64,000 bases of DNA, taken from the NCBI RefSeq assembly GCF_000406945.1, contig NZ_KE136354.1:2166664-2230663 (forward strand), given 5' to 3'. The DNA comes from Enterococcus dispar ATCC 51266. GTDB taxonomy: Bacteria; Bacillota; Bacilli; Lactobacillales; Enterococcaceae. The notes beneath the pieces were generated by a model. It was not told the DNA's origin. It ran no database searches and saw only the letters and a program-made list of their open reading frames with translations. The translations under genes were made by a program, and so were the position numbers. How positions within the stretch are numbered: the first letter of the stretch is position 1; the number at the start of each line of letters is the position of its first letter. Positions 44,781-54,204 of this stretch are shown piece by piece.

Positions 44781-44810
44781 AAGCCCATAGCAAAACTTGC
44801 TATGGGCTTC
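44781..44810. terminator. bidirectional terminator
   Basis: Arms AAGCCCATAGCAA and TTGCTATGGGCTT with a 3-base loop. It lies between the convergent YeiH-type and DUF1861 genes. Confidence 0.88.
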
Positions 44811-44815
44811 ATACA

Positions 44816-45778
44816 TTAATTAACTAGATATTGCTTTTCAACTAATCTTCCATGACCTTTAAAAGGGTACGAAATTGTCAAAACACCCTCACAAGTATCA
44901 GCTAAACCTGAATATAATTCACAAAAATCATCATTATGATAAATCATCCCGGAAGGAAAACAGCAATCTTGCAAAAATTCGCGTTTCGCTGGTGCTGCTG
45001 GATAACAATTTCTTGTTCCAATAATTTGATAGTCGTCTATTTTTAGTGTTAGCGGATCCAAGACAAAAGACATAATAGTGTAAACACTTTGATCATCTTG
45101 CTTAAAGGATAAATGGCCAATTACACCAATTTTTCCTGTATCCAATAAAAATGCTTGATTGACACCGCCCCATTCTAAGTCGGCAAACAAATTAGGCAAT
45201 ATTTGTGCTTGGTTAATTTTTTCAGCAGTCAACTCTTGTAAATTATCAATAATGGTAAAACCAATTAATGATTCACTACCATATGCATCAATTAACTTTT
45301 TATCGCGTGGTCGCGAAAAAACCCCGATTCGACCATCCGCAAGTGGAACAATGCGAATATCTTTCATATTTCTTGGCCCTGTCGTAAAGTATTTCAAATT
45401 ATCTAGTTGTTTGCCATAATAGAAATAACCATAATAAGTGTCTAAAACATCTTCTTGTTTTACTTGAACATGGGTACCACCGAGGACAAAATCGTCTACA
45501 ATTTTAGCAATATATGGATCTTCCAATTGGTAAATCATCGAATCTTTAACCAGTTCCCAATAATTTTTCTGTGTCCTTGTAAAGAGTCTCACCCATGAAC
45601 GCATCCACTCCTCGCGGCGCTCAATGCGACCAAACATATACCAATCGTTGTCAACTTTAAAAGGTTGCGAACAATTATAAACATCAAAATCTTCCACACC
45701 TGAAAAAGTTAAGATTTCCCCTTTTAAGTTATCTAAAATACTAGCCTCAAATTCTCGCTTTCGCTTTTCTGCTTTCAT
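44816..45778 (-). CDS. DUF1861 family protein (second copy)
   Basis: 320 residues. It shares with the protein at 48587 the series DVYN, LEDPY, VLGG, MKDIR, LEWGGVNQ and GHLSF at matching positions. DUF1861 has the look of a five-bladed beta-propeller glycosidase-like fold related in outline to GH43/GH130, but I know no proven activity. It is the last gene of the mannoside island; the ATG is 10 bases after the mutase gene's stop region, so it belongs to the operon. Confidence 0.75.
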   Translation of the reverse strand: MKAEKRKREFEASILDNLKGEILTFSGVEDFDVYNCSQPFKVDNDWYMFGRIERREEWMRSWVRLFTRTQKNYWELVKDSMIYQLEDPYIAKIVDDFVLGGTHVQVKQEDVLDTYYGYFYYGKQLDNLKYFTTGPRNMKDIRIVPLADGRIGVFSRPRDKKLIDAYGSESLIGFTIIDNLQELTAEKINQAQILPNLFADLEWGGVNQAFLLDTGKIGVIGHLSFKQDDQSVYTIMSFVLDPLTLKIDDYQIIGTRNCYPAAPAKREFLQDCCFPSGMIYHNDDFCELYSGLADTCEGVLTISYPFKGHGRLVEKQYLVN

Positions 45779-45787
45779 ATAATCACC

Positions 45788-47509
45788 TTATATTTCTGTC
45801 AGCATTTGATGAAAATCTGTTTTTAAAGCTTGTAGTTTTTCTTTTGCCGACTGCTTTGAAATAGCATTTACGGAGTAATAAATTTTAAATTTGGGTTCTG
45901 TGCCAGATGGTCTAACACAAACCCAAGATCCATCTGCTAAAATCAATTTTATGACATTGGATTGGGGCAAGGTCAGTTCTATTATCTTTTTTGTCTGTAA
46001 ATCTTTTTTCGTCCCTAATTCGTAATCCTCTTTATATAGAACTGACGCATTAGCTAATTGCGATATTTCTTTTTGACGTAATCGCTCAACTAGTTGTACC
46101 ATTTCAGTAATGCCATCTTTTCCTGGAAAACTTTTTGTTTCCAAATCTTCTACAAAATAGCCATATTCTTGATAAATTTCATCTAAACGATCTAACAATG
46201 TCTTACCAGCTAGCTTACAAACAAGTGCAACTTCTGCTAATAACGTTGCGGCCTGAATCGCATCTTTATCCCTTACAAAAGGAGAGATTAGATAGCCAAA
46301 ACTTTCTTCATAACCAAAGAGAAATTTTTTATCTTGTTTTTGTTCAGATAATTCGATTTGTTCACCAATAAATTTAAAACCCGTTAACGTATTTCGGACT
46401 TGAATTCCATTTTTTTCCGCAATTTTTGTACCTAAATCAGAAGTAACAATTGTTTTTGATAAAAAATAATCGCCAAGATTTGTGGTTGATTTTTGTTGAA
46501 TCAAATAATCTAAGAGTAAAACACCAATTTGATTACCATTTAAATAGATAGGTTCGTTTTGTTTAAAAACAACCACCCCTAAACGATCGGCATCCGGGTC
46601 AGTAGCAATTAATAGATCGGCAGAATTTTCCTTTGCTTCTTCCAATGCCAAAGCAAATGCCGCTTGGTCTTCAGGATTAGGGGAAACAACCGTAGAGAAA
46701 TTGGGGTCTGGCTCTTGTTGCGCGGCAACAATTCTTAAATTTTCAAAACCAAAAGTTGAAAAAGCTTTTTTGATTAAAACTTTCCCTGTCCCATGAAGTG
46801 GGGTGTAAATAATGGCAAGATTTTTTCCTTCTTTTGCAACGAGGTTTTGATTTTGTATAACAGCTTTTAATTCTTCTACATACCACTGATCAACTTCACC
46901 TGAAAATATGGTAATCAGTTCATTTTCTTCGTAATAAGATTGAGATTTAGCAGTTATTGTAAATTCATTGGTAATATTTTCTAATATCGACATCAGACGC
47001 TTAGCTGTTTCTAAGGTAATCTGACCGCCATCAGAACCGTATACTTTAAAGCCGTTGTATTGTTTAGGATTGTGACTAGCCGTTATCATAACGCCTGCAA
47101 AAGCATGATAATGCCGAACGAGATAAGAAAGTTCCGGAGTAGGACGTAACTTATCTGACAGAAAAACTTTAATGCCATAAGATGCCAAGATACGGGCAGT
47201 CCATTGGGCGAACTCTCTTGATTTGTGCCGATTATCATATGAAATTACTACACCACGTTGACAAGCCGTAATTCCTTTTTCTTCAATATAGCCGGCTAAC
47301 CCCAAAGCAACGCGCTTAATCGTATAATTATTGATTCGATTCGTGCCAACTCCTAGTTCTCCTCGCATACCACCTGTGCCAAACTCCAGATAACGATAAA
47401 AACGATCTTCTAAATCAACTGGACTAGTCACTTGATCTAATTCATTTTTTAAGTCTAAATCTAAATCTTCAAAATTTTGCCATTCTTGTAATTTTTCTTG
47501 CCAATTCAT
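45788..47509 (-). CDS. phosphohexomutase (phosphoglucomutase/phosphomannomutase)
   Basis: 573 residues. Alpha-D-phosphohexomutase with the phosphoserine loop VMITASHNPKQYNGFK, metal-binding DPDADRLG, the sugar-binding GYEESFGY and the phosphate-binding VRPSGTEPKFKIY. It interconverts hexose 1- and 6-phosphates. Since the neighbouring gene is a GH130 phosphorylase, it would turn mannose 1-phosphate into mannose 6-phosphate. The ATG at 47509 with AGAAGGTT upstream is preferred over 47563, which lies inside the previous gene. Confidence 0.9.
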   Translation of the reverse strand: MNWQEKLQEWQNFEDLDLDLKNELDQVTSPVDLEDRFYRYLEFGTGGMRGELGVGTNRINNYTIKRVALGLAGYIEEKGITACQRGVVISYDNRHKSREFAQWTARILASYGIKVFLSDKLRPTPELSYLVRHYHAFAGVMITASHNPKQYNGFKVYGSDGGQITLETAKRLMSILENITNEFTITAKSQSYYEENELITIFSGEVDQWYVEELKAVIQNQNLVAKEGKNLAIIYTPLHGTGKVLIKKAFSTFGFENLRIVAAQQEPDPNFSTVVSPNPEDQAAFALALEEAKENSADLLIATDPDADRLGVVVFKQNEPIYLNGNQIGVLLLDYLIQQKSTTNLGDYFLSKTIVTSDLGTKIAEKNGIQVRNTLTGFKFIGEQIELSEQKQDKKFLFGYEESFGYLISPFVRDKDAIQAATLLAEVALVCKLAGKTLLDRLDEIYQEYGYFVEDLETKSFPGKDGITEMVQLVERLRQKEISQLANASVLYKEDYELGTKKDLQTKKIIELTLPQSNVIKLILADGSWVCVRPSGTEPKFKIYYSVNAISKQSAKEKLQALKTDFHQMLTEI

Positions 47510-47514
47510 TCTTT

Positions 47515-48576
47515 CTAACCTTCTTTTATTTGTTGAATAATTTCGGCAATAGAAAATGTACAACCTGCCATTGATGTATCAGCAACACCGTAATACATGG
47601 TTAATTGATCATCTTTTACTATGCCACCAGATCCAAAAACAACATCACTAAAGAAACCATTCTTTTCATATACTGCATCTGGTTCCATAATTGGCTTTTT
47701 AGAGCGAGCTAAAACTTTAGTAGGATCTTCTAAATCTAATAAGGCAGCTCCCATACAGTAGCGATGTTCTGGCGTGGCGCCATGATAAAGAACTAACCAA
47801 CCTTCTGCCGTTTTAATTGGTACTAACCCACCACCAACACGACCACTATCCCAAGAATCAGGACGAATACCGATTAAATGCTGATGGTGTCCCCAGCTTT
47901 CTAAATCCGGAGAAGACGCAATCCAGATATCATAATTACCGATACTTTTTAGTGAAGGTCTATGAAGTGCATAATACTTTCCATTGATTTTCTCAGGGAA
48001 AATCAATACGTCCTTATTTTCTGGTGCAAAAATATTTCCTAAATCTTGATAGCTTTTAAAATCTTTTGTAGCAATTAATGAATCACACACGCCAACTGGT
48101 GATACCGAGCTGAAATTAACGTAATAAGTATCGCCAATTTTTGTACAACGGGCATCTTCAATCCCGTAACTTTGATACTCATTAAACGGGTATAAAAACG
48201 CAGTATCATCAACAGTAAAATGATGTCCATCTTTGCTACGAGCAATACGAATATAAGAAATAGAGGTCAAATAAGCAAAGCTATCCAGCTTGTCTTTATG
48301 ACGAATCATACGCGGATCTTCAAAATTATATTCTGAATTATTACGATTGAATTCGATAATTGTCATTTCTTTTTTGTGTGTATCATAAACTGGCGCTTTA
48401 ATAATTTCAGGATTTTTTGAGATAGGTCTTTCTGCTACGCGCAGTAATAGCAATACTTCATCATTATATTTGGCAACGCCACCATTAAAAGCACCAATCA
48501 CTTCATAACCTTCATGAAGAGGGCTCACATCAGCTGGCGTAATTAACGGATTTTCTGTAAAACGATCTATTTTCAT
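47515..48576 (-). CDS. GH130 beta-mannoside phosphorylase
   Basis: 353 residues. GH130 five-bladed propeller with EVIGAFNGGVA, FEDPRM, GIEDARCTKI and SDVVFGSGG. These enzymes break beta-mannosides with phosphate to give alpha-mannose 1-phosphate; the short form without extra helices resembles the Listeria and Thermoanaerobacter 1,2-beta-mannobiose/oligomannan phosphorylases, so beta-1,2 is likely but not proven. The start at 48576 has GAGG seven bases upstream and overlaps nothing; the reading from 48606 would overlap the DUF1861 gene. Confidence 0.87.
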   Translation of the reverse strand: MKIDRFTENPLITPADVSPLHEGYEVIGAFNGGVAKYNDEVLLLLRVAERPISKNPEIIKAPVYDTHKKEMTIIEFNRNNSEYNFEDPRMIRHKDKLDSFAYLTSISYIRIARSKDGHHFTVDDTAFLYPFNEYQSYGIEDARCTKIGDTYYVNFSSVSPVGVCDSLIATKDFKSYQDLGNIFAPENKDVLIFPEKINGKYYALHRPSLKSIGNYDIWIASSPDLESWGHHQHLIGIRPDSWDSGRVGGGLVPIKTAEGWLVLYHGATPEHRYCMGAALLDLEDPTKVLARSKKPIMEPDAVYEKNGFFSDVVFGSGGIVKDDQLTMYYGVADTSMAGCTFSIAEIIQQIKEG

Positions 48577-48586
48577 GTCATAACCT

Positions 48587-49486
48587 CTATCTAAACGGAT
48601 TTTCAATCTCTAATTTTTGGGCACCAGCATCACTAATACCCGCATATATCTCGGCTTTTTGATCTTTTAGCACAATACCACCACTAAACACTACATCGCC
48701 TAAATCAGCTCGCTTAGCAGGACCAGCTGCAAAGTCTTTTCTTTCTGCAATAATTTTGGCATTTTTCATAGCCAAGTTTTCTAAATCTAATTCAAAAGAC
48801 ATGGCATAATAATGGCGATTGTTATCTGCATCAAAATTAGCAATATGACCTAAAACCCAAATAGTATCTTCTATTTGGTGAATTTCGTTGGCACCACCCC
48901 ACTGAATTTCCGTAAATTGATTTTCTAGGAGTGGCGCACTTTCAATTCGTTCAACAGATAAATCTGTTAAATTGTCAATTACAAAAGTACCGATTTTTCC
49001 TCTACCACCTTTTGTTCCTTGTGGTCTGGTTAATACAAGAATCTTCCCATTATTTAATTGTTTTAAACGTAAATCCTTCATTCCCCAAGGACCCGCGAAA
49101 ATTTGTACAGCATTTTGAACGGACACTAGCCGGTAAAACACAGTTCGCCATTTAGCATGTCCGGAAGGGAAAAAGTTTACCTCCACACCACCTAAAATGA
49201 TGTAACCATCAATTTTTGTAAAAAAGGGATCTTGTAAAGGTAAACGAATACTATCTTTAATTGGAACCCATATATTCTCTTCGCTTTCTGTAAATAAAAC
49301 GATTTCTGAATGCTCATCATCTCTTGACTCAACTCTGCCAGCAAGCATTATTTGTCCTTCTAGTACAAATGGCGCTGTAATATTATAAACGTCTTTTTCT
49401 CCCACATCTTTAAATGTTAAAACGGAGGCTTTAGAAGGAAATTGTTTTTCTCTGTATTTTTTTAATAATTCTTCTGCGTAAATCAT
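48587..49486 (-). CDS. DUF1861 family protein (first copy)
   Basis: 299 residues. Shares the DUF1861 motif series with the copy at 44816: KDVYN, LQDPF, ILGGVEV, MKDLR, IQWGGANE, GHIANF and SGGIV. Probable beta-propeller. It overlaps the GH13 stop by four bases (ATGA type), so it is translated with it. Sitting directly before GH130 it likely acts on the same imported sugar, perhaps as another glycosidase or phosphorylase. Confidence 0.78.
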   Translation of the reverse strand: MIYAEELLKKYREKQFPSKASVLTFKDVGEKDVYNITAPFVLEGQIMLAGRVESRDDEHSEIVLFTESEENIWVPIKDSIRLPLQDPFFTKIDGYIILGGVEVNFFPSGHAKWRTVFYRLVSVQNAVQIFAGPWGMKDLRLKQLNNGKILVLTRPQGTKGGRGKIGTFVIDNLTDLSVERIESAPLLENQFTEIQWGGANEIHQIEDTIWVLGHIANFDADNNRHYYAMSFELDLENLAMKNAKIIAERKDFAAGPAKRADLGDVVFSGGIVLKDQKAEIYAGISDAGAQKLEIENPFR

Positions 49487-51000
49487 TTAATTCTCTTTCC
49501 TATCCAACCTGCTCTTTGAGGCAAGTAAATTTTATTTTTTTCAAAATATGGCAGATTATATGACCATAAAGTTTGCCATGCTGTCTGTTTTGTTAATTCA
49601 ACTTGATGCGCTTTCTCAGAAAAATTTAGTATGACTTGAATATCACCGCTGAAATAAGAAAGAAGGTCCTTTTTCACTTGAATATTTTCTAAAGGTAAGA
49701 ATGGTCCTTCTTTACGTCGTAGTCCAATTAGTTCTTGGTACCACGTGAAAATTTCTTTTTCCGCTGCATTAACTTTTGCCATTCCAATCCAGCCATTTTT
49801 ATTTTCAGGGAAAGGTAACATACCTCTGGAACGATCACGATTAACCAGGTTTGCTTGATCTAAAGCTTTCACGTTATCCCAATTTGGTAGTATCTCAAAA
49901 TACTTATTCTTTGCTTGAATATCACGAATATCTGAAAAATTAGCTGGTAAGAAATCACCTAAACCTAATTCTTCCCCTTGAAATAAAAAGGGTACACCAT
50001 GATTTATTATTAATAAAACAATCAACAAGTGATAAATATCTTTATTTTTATCTGCCAAACGTTCCCAAGATCGACTCATATCATGACTATTAAAAAAGAG
50101 TGTTGGTAATTGTTCTGCGACAGAGTTCATGGCTTTATACTGTTCTCCAAAGTAATCTAAGCGCAGCTCATTTTGACTACCTAAATTAAAATTAAAAGCG
50201 GTATCAAATAATTCCGATCCAATATATTGATTAATAACTGTAAGATTATCAGAGCTAATTTCAGCAACGGTAAACAATTCCGGATTACATTTTTTAATAT
50301 ACGTATTGATTTCTTTTAAGATGTCTAGAACACCTGGTTGATTTACATCGTTTTGATGAACCTGCCGACCTATTTCGTCCATAGGATTATCTTTAAAATC
50401 CTCGCTTACAGTCAAATTATTAATCACATCAAAACGAAAACCATCTATTCCTTTTTCAATCCAAAAATCTAATATTTGAATGATAGCTCGCTTTACTGCT
50501 GGATTGTGCCAATTCAAATCAGCTTGTTCTTTGGCAAAACTGTGATAATAATATTGCCGACTTTTTTCATCATATTCCCATGCTGATCCACCAAAAAAGC
50601 TTTCCCAATTATTTGGCTCATCTTTCCATACATACCAGTCTCTTTTTTCAGATTCGACACTTTCTAAAGCTGATTGAAACCAAGGATGTTGCGTCGATGT
50701 GTGATTAAAAACAACATCAATAATGATACGTAAACCATATTTTTTTGCTGTATTAATCAATTTTTCAAAATCTTCTAGCGAGCCGTATTGATTATCTACA
50801 TTACAGTAATCAGCCACATCATATCCATTGTCAATTTTGGGAGAGGGATAAAAAGGGGTCAGCCAAAGTGCATCTATTCCTAATTGCTTCAAGTAAGGCA
50901 ATTTTTCTCTTATTCCGTTAAAATCCCCAATGCCATCACAATTGCTATCTGCAAAAGAAGGAAGATAAATTTCATAAAAAACTGCTTTTTCCCACCACAT
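49483..51000 (-). CDS. GH13 alpha-glucosidase
   Basis: 505 residues. GH13_31-like with YEIYLPSFADSN, DGIGDFNGI, VVFNHTS, nucleophile Asp in GFRFDVINNL, acid Glu in FTVAEISSD and FFNSHDMSRSW. Val after the nucleophile points to alpha-1,6 or related linkage rather than alpha-1,4. No signal peptide. It lies in the operon of the mannoside island and may remove alpha-glucose from a mixed oligosaccharide. Confidence 0.87.
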   Translation of the reverse strand: MWWEKAVFYEIYLPSFADSNCDGIGDFNGIREKLPYLKQLGIDALWLTPFYPSPKIDNGYDVADYCNVDNQYGSLEDFEKLINTAKKYGLRIIIDVVFNHTSTQHPWFQSALESVESEKRDWYVWKDEPNNWESFFGGSAWEYDEKSRQYYYHSFAKEQADLNWHNPAVKRAIIQILDFWIEKGIDGFRFDVINNLTVSEDFKDNPMDEIGRQVHQNDVNQPGVLDILKEINTYIKKCNPELFTVAEISSDNLTVINQYIGSELFDTAFNFNLGSQNELRLDYFGEQYKAMNSVAEQLPTLFFNSHDMSRSWERLADKNKDIYHLLIVLLIINHGVPFLFQGEELGLGDFLPANFSDIRDIQAKNKYFEILPNWDNVKALDQANLVNRDRSRGMLPFPENKNGWIGMAKVNAAEKEIFTWYQELIGLRRKEGPFLPLENIQVKKDLLSYFSGDIQVILNFSEKAHQVELTKQTAWQTLWSYNLPYFEKNKIYLPQRAGWIGKRIK

Positions 51001-51012
51001 ATTTTCTTACTC

Positions 51013-51858
51013 CTACTTTAAGGTAAACTGCATACCGTCTTGGAATCGTTTCGAGAAAATTAAAAATAAGATAATCAATGGTAATGTCAGTAATACCGAA
51101 GCAGCATACATTGGTCCAGGATAAGTGCCATAAGGACCGAACATTTGGGAGATTAAAACATTCAAAGTAACAGTACTATCACTTTTTGAAACAATCATAT
51201 CCCATAATAAATTGGTCCAGCGATCAGTAAACATAAATAAGAATATGACTGTCGTAATTGATTTTGACATTGGTAAAACCACTTTAAACAGTACTTGTAA
51301 TTCAGAAGCACCATCTAATTTTGCGGCTTCAATCAAGGCATCTGGAATTGCCTTGAAAAAGTTTGTATACATAAAAATTGCCCATAAGCTAATAGCCGTT
51401 GGAATAATCATTCCTGCATATGAATCTAACAAGCCGATATTGGTAATCATTAAAAACTGTGGAATTAATAAGATGATGGCTGGAAAAAACATTTGAAATA
51501 AAATGAAATTATTGACAAATTTTTTACCCTTAAACTCAATTTTTGCTAACGCATAGCCTACCATCAAAGCAAATAACAACATTAAAAATGTCGCAATTGT
51601 AGCCACAATTACCGTATTGATAAACGCGCCAATCCAAGGAACATTTGCAGAAGTAGCAGAACCGCCAAATAACCACGTCCACGAGCGTAAGCTAAAATGA
51701 CTAGGTATCAGTTTTCGATCCACTTGATCCCACGATGCAAACGAATGCATTACGAGGTACACAAATGGAAAAATCATAATTAACATTACTAAGGTAGTAA
51801 TGATATACAGTAGAATGGTTTGTCCCTTCGTTCTTTTAAGCCCAACCATTTCTTTCAC
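51013..51858 (-). CDS. ABC sugar transporter permease, MalG type
   Basis: 281 residues, six membrane helices and the EAA loop (EAAKLDGASELQVLFKVVLP). It pairs with the permease gene before it, which it overlaps by 22 bases. GTG at 51858 or ATG at 51849 are possible starts; GGGGTGA lies ahead of the latter. Confidence 0.9.
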   Translation of the reverse strand: MKEMVGLKRTKGQTILLYIITTLVMLIMIFPFVYLVMHSFASWDQVDRKLIPSHFSLRSWTWLFGGSATSANVPWIGAFINTVIVATIATFLMLLFALMVGYALAKIEFKGKKFVNNFILFQMFFPAIILLIPQFLMITNIGLLDSYAGMIIPTAISLWAIFMYTNFFKAIPDALIEAAKLDGASELQVLFKVVLPMSKSITTVIFLFMFTDRWTNLLWDMIVSKSDSTVTLNVLISQMFGPYGTYPGPMYAASVLLTLPLIILFLIFSKRFQDGMQFTLK

Positions 51859-52711
51859 CCCATTTTTCTAAAAGCTTACGAATAATCCCAATTGATGCAA
51901 AAGTAACAACCGATGCCAATAAAGCCACCGCAGATGCATAGCCTGACTTCAAGCCGACAAATGCTTGATTATAAATTTCCATTTGCCATGTATTCGTAGC
52001 AAAATTGGGGCCTCCGCCTGTTAATTGATAGACCTCGGTAAATATTCCAAAACTTACCCCTACTGCTAAAACCGTAACCGTAAAAAAAGCCGGGTATAGC
52101 ATTGGAAAGGTAATTTTCCAAAAACGATTCCATGGAGTAACCCCATCAATTGCAGCAGCTTCATAAATTTCATGGTTAATACTACTTAAACCTGAAATTA
52201 AAATTAAACCGTAATAGCCTGACATTTTCCAAGCAATCATCAAAGATACAATGATAATCGCAGTATGTGGATTACCTAACCAGTCAATATCCCAGCCCAT
52301 TTTATTGCGCAAAAACGTATTGAATGGACCATTATAAGATAGTAATCCTTTAACAATTAAAGAAGTCACAACGCCGCTGGAAAGATATGGTAAGAAAAAT
52401 GCTACCATATACAATCCCTTTAACTTCGGTAAACTATTAACTAATAATGCAATAATCATCGACATAATCATGGCCATTGGCACAAAAACAATCAAAAACT
52501 TATATGTAACAACAAAAGCCGATTGAATTGCAGGACTTTTGACTGCATCGATAAAATTTTTGATTCCGACAAACTCAACATCGGGTGAAATCATGTTCCA
52601 GCTGGTTAAGGCTAACCAAAATGACCACAGTAATGGTAAAAGGAAAAATATAAATGTAAAAATAAGGTATGGGCTGGTAAATAACCAGCCCAATTTTGTA
52701 TTTTTGTTCAT
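51836..52711 (-). CDS. ABC sugar transporter permease, MalF type
   Basis: 291 residues, six membrane helices and the EAA loop (EAAAIDGVTPWNRFWKITFP). Together with the MalG-type protein it forms the channel for the sugar bound by the SBP. The start overlaps the SBP stop by one base (TAATG type). No ATPase gene is in the operon, as in the first sugar island. Confidence 0.9.
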   Translation of the reverse strand: MNKNTKLGWLFTSPYLIFTFIFFLLPLLWSFWLALTSWNMISPDVEFVGIKNFIDAVKSPAIQSAFVVTYKFLIVFVPMAMIMSMIIALLVNSLPKLKGLYMVAFFLPYLSSGVVTSLIVKGLLSYNGPFNTFLRNKMGWDIDWLGNPHTAIIIVSLMIAWKMSGYYGLILISGLSSINHEIYEAAAIDGVTPWNRFWKITFPMLYPAFFTVTVLAVGVSFGIFTEVYQLTGGGPNFATNTWQMEIYNQAFVGLKSGYASAVALLASVVTFASIGIIRKLLEKWGERNGWA

Positions 52712-54030
52712 TATTGAAGCGCCCCTTCAACGGCTTTCTTTGCATCTGTAACAGCTTTCTCCGGTGCTTTTTCACCACGAACAACAGGAACCCATGCTTG
52801 TTCGCCAAATACTTGTTGAATATCGTTGTATTTCTCATTATCCATTGCTGGAACTGCATTTGGTACATTCGCAGCATAAACTTCCATTACTGGATTTTTT
52901 TCAAAGTATTCTTTAAAGGCAGCATTTTCTGTTGCATCATCTCGCGCTGGAATTAAAGAAGTTGTTTCCAATAGTTTCATATCGTTGTTCTCATCACCAA
53001 AAACAAATTCTAAAAATTTCATAGCAGCATCTTGCTCTTTTTCAGTAGCTTGGGCATACATAACAATCCCTTTAGCATCTGCGTAGGTAGAAACATTTTC
53101 TTCATTTGCCAATTCATCTGGCACAACAGGTGTTGTAACTGTGTAGTTTTCACCAAATTTTAGTTCGGGATATTTTTCAGCCCAGTTAGGAAAAGTCCAA
53201 GGTCCAATATCTGTCATAACGCTATCGCCATTTTCAAATGGATCTGTCGCTTCGCCAGTTCGCAATACTTTGTCTTTAGATAATGTACTCATTAAATCAA
53301 AAACATTTTCCATTGCTTTTTCATCCGCAACAAATTTATTATCTTCTACAAAATTAGCACCTTTACTTGCTGCATCATATAATGGGAAAAAGTCAAACCA
53401 ACGCATCCAAGCTGTTGGATCAGCGATATCTTTTTTCGCCCATAAAGCTTTATCTGTCCCTTTAATTTTTTCAACAACTTTTAATAATTCCGAATATGTC
53501 TTAGGTGGTTCATTAAAACCTAATTCTTTTAGTGTATCTAATCGCCAACCAAATAAAATTGGATTAGAGTATACTGGTAAGACATACTGACTACCGTCAG
53601 AGAATTTCCAACTCTCAATTGTTTTACTCATATTTCTTTTTTCAACAATATTATTGAAGTCACTTTCTTTATCTAATGGTAAAATTGCCTTACTAGCTGC
53701 CAATTGTGCTGCAAAACTACGATTAATATTTTCAGATAGTGTCGGTGCCGTTTTTGAAGCAATCGCACTTTGAATAGTAGCTTCAGAAGATGGGCTTTCT
53801 TTCATTTGACTAACTTCAACATCAATATCTTTGTTTTCTTTTTCAAATTCAGTTGCCATTTCTTCCCAATACTTTACTTGGGTAGGATTTGGGGCTGCCC
53901 AGAAAGTAATTTTAGTTTTTCCATCACTTGAACCAGAATCTTTCGCGCCAGAACTGCCACAACCAGCTAAGACAACCGTTCCTAATAATAAAGCTGAAAT
54001 ACCTACAAATAGTTTGTTCATTTTCATCAT
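52711..54030 (-). CDS. extracellular sugar-binding lipoprotein
   Basis: 439 residues. Signal peptide with lipobox LAGC near residue 24 and a family 1 solute-binding domain. It is the first gene of the mannoside island. AGGAGG precedes a series of ATG codons at 54030, 54027 and 54021, all in frame; 54027 has the best spacing. A canonical promoter and operator lie upstream. Confidence 0.9.
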   Translation of the reverse strand: MMKMNKLFVGISALLLGTVVLAGCGSSGAKDSGSSDGKTKITFWAAPNPTQVKYWEEMATEFEKENKDIDVEVSQMKESPSSEATIQSAIASKTAPTLSENINRSFAAQLAASKAILPLDKESDFNNIVEKRNMSKTIESWKFSDGSQYVLPVYSNPILFGWRLDTLKELGFNEPPKTYSELLKVVEKIKGTDKALWAKKDIADPTAWMRWFDFFPLYDAASKGANFVEDNKFVADEKAMENVFDLMSTLSKDKVLRTGEATDPFENGDSVMTDIGPWTFPNWAEKYPELKFGENYTVTTPVVPDELANEENVSTYADAKGIVMYAQATEKEQDAAMKFLEFVFGDENNDMKLLETTSLIPARDDATENAAFKEYFEKNPVMEVYAANVPNAVPAMDNEKYNDIQQVFGEQAWVPVVRGEKAPEKAVTDAKKAVEGALQ

Positions 54031-54044
54031 CGTTCCTCCTAAAT

Positions 54045-54098
54045 GGTAAACGTTTTCTTTACAACACGTATCTTACATCGTGTAACTTTAATTGTCAA
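54045..54098 (-). promoter_or_regulatory. promoter and operator of the mannoside operon
   Basis: On the minus strand -35 TTGACA (54093-54098), 17-base spacer, -10 TAAGAT (54070-54075). An operator-like AAGAAAACGTTTACC (54045-54059) lies just after the start point. It fits a LacI-family operator and matches the CcpA cre consensus at 12 of 14, so control by the adjacent regulator, CcpA or both is likely. Confidence 0.8.
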
Positions 54099-54204
54099 CA
54101 TTACAATAAATGTTTATATAATTACTTTTTATAATTACAAACAATTACATTTTTAAAAATTTATGTTATAATGAAAATAAAGCTTAGAAAATAAGGTGAT
54201 AGAT

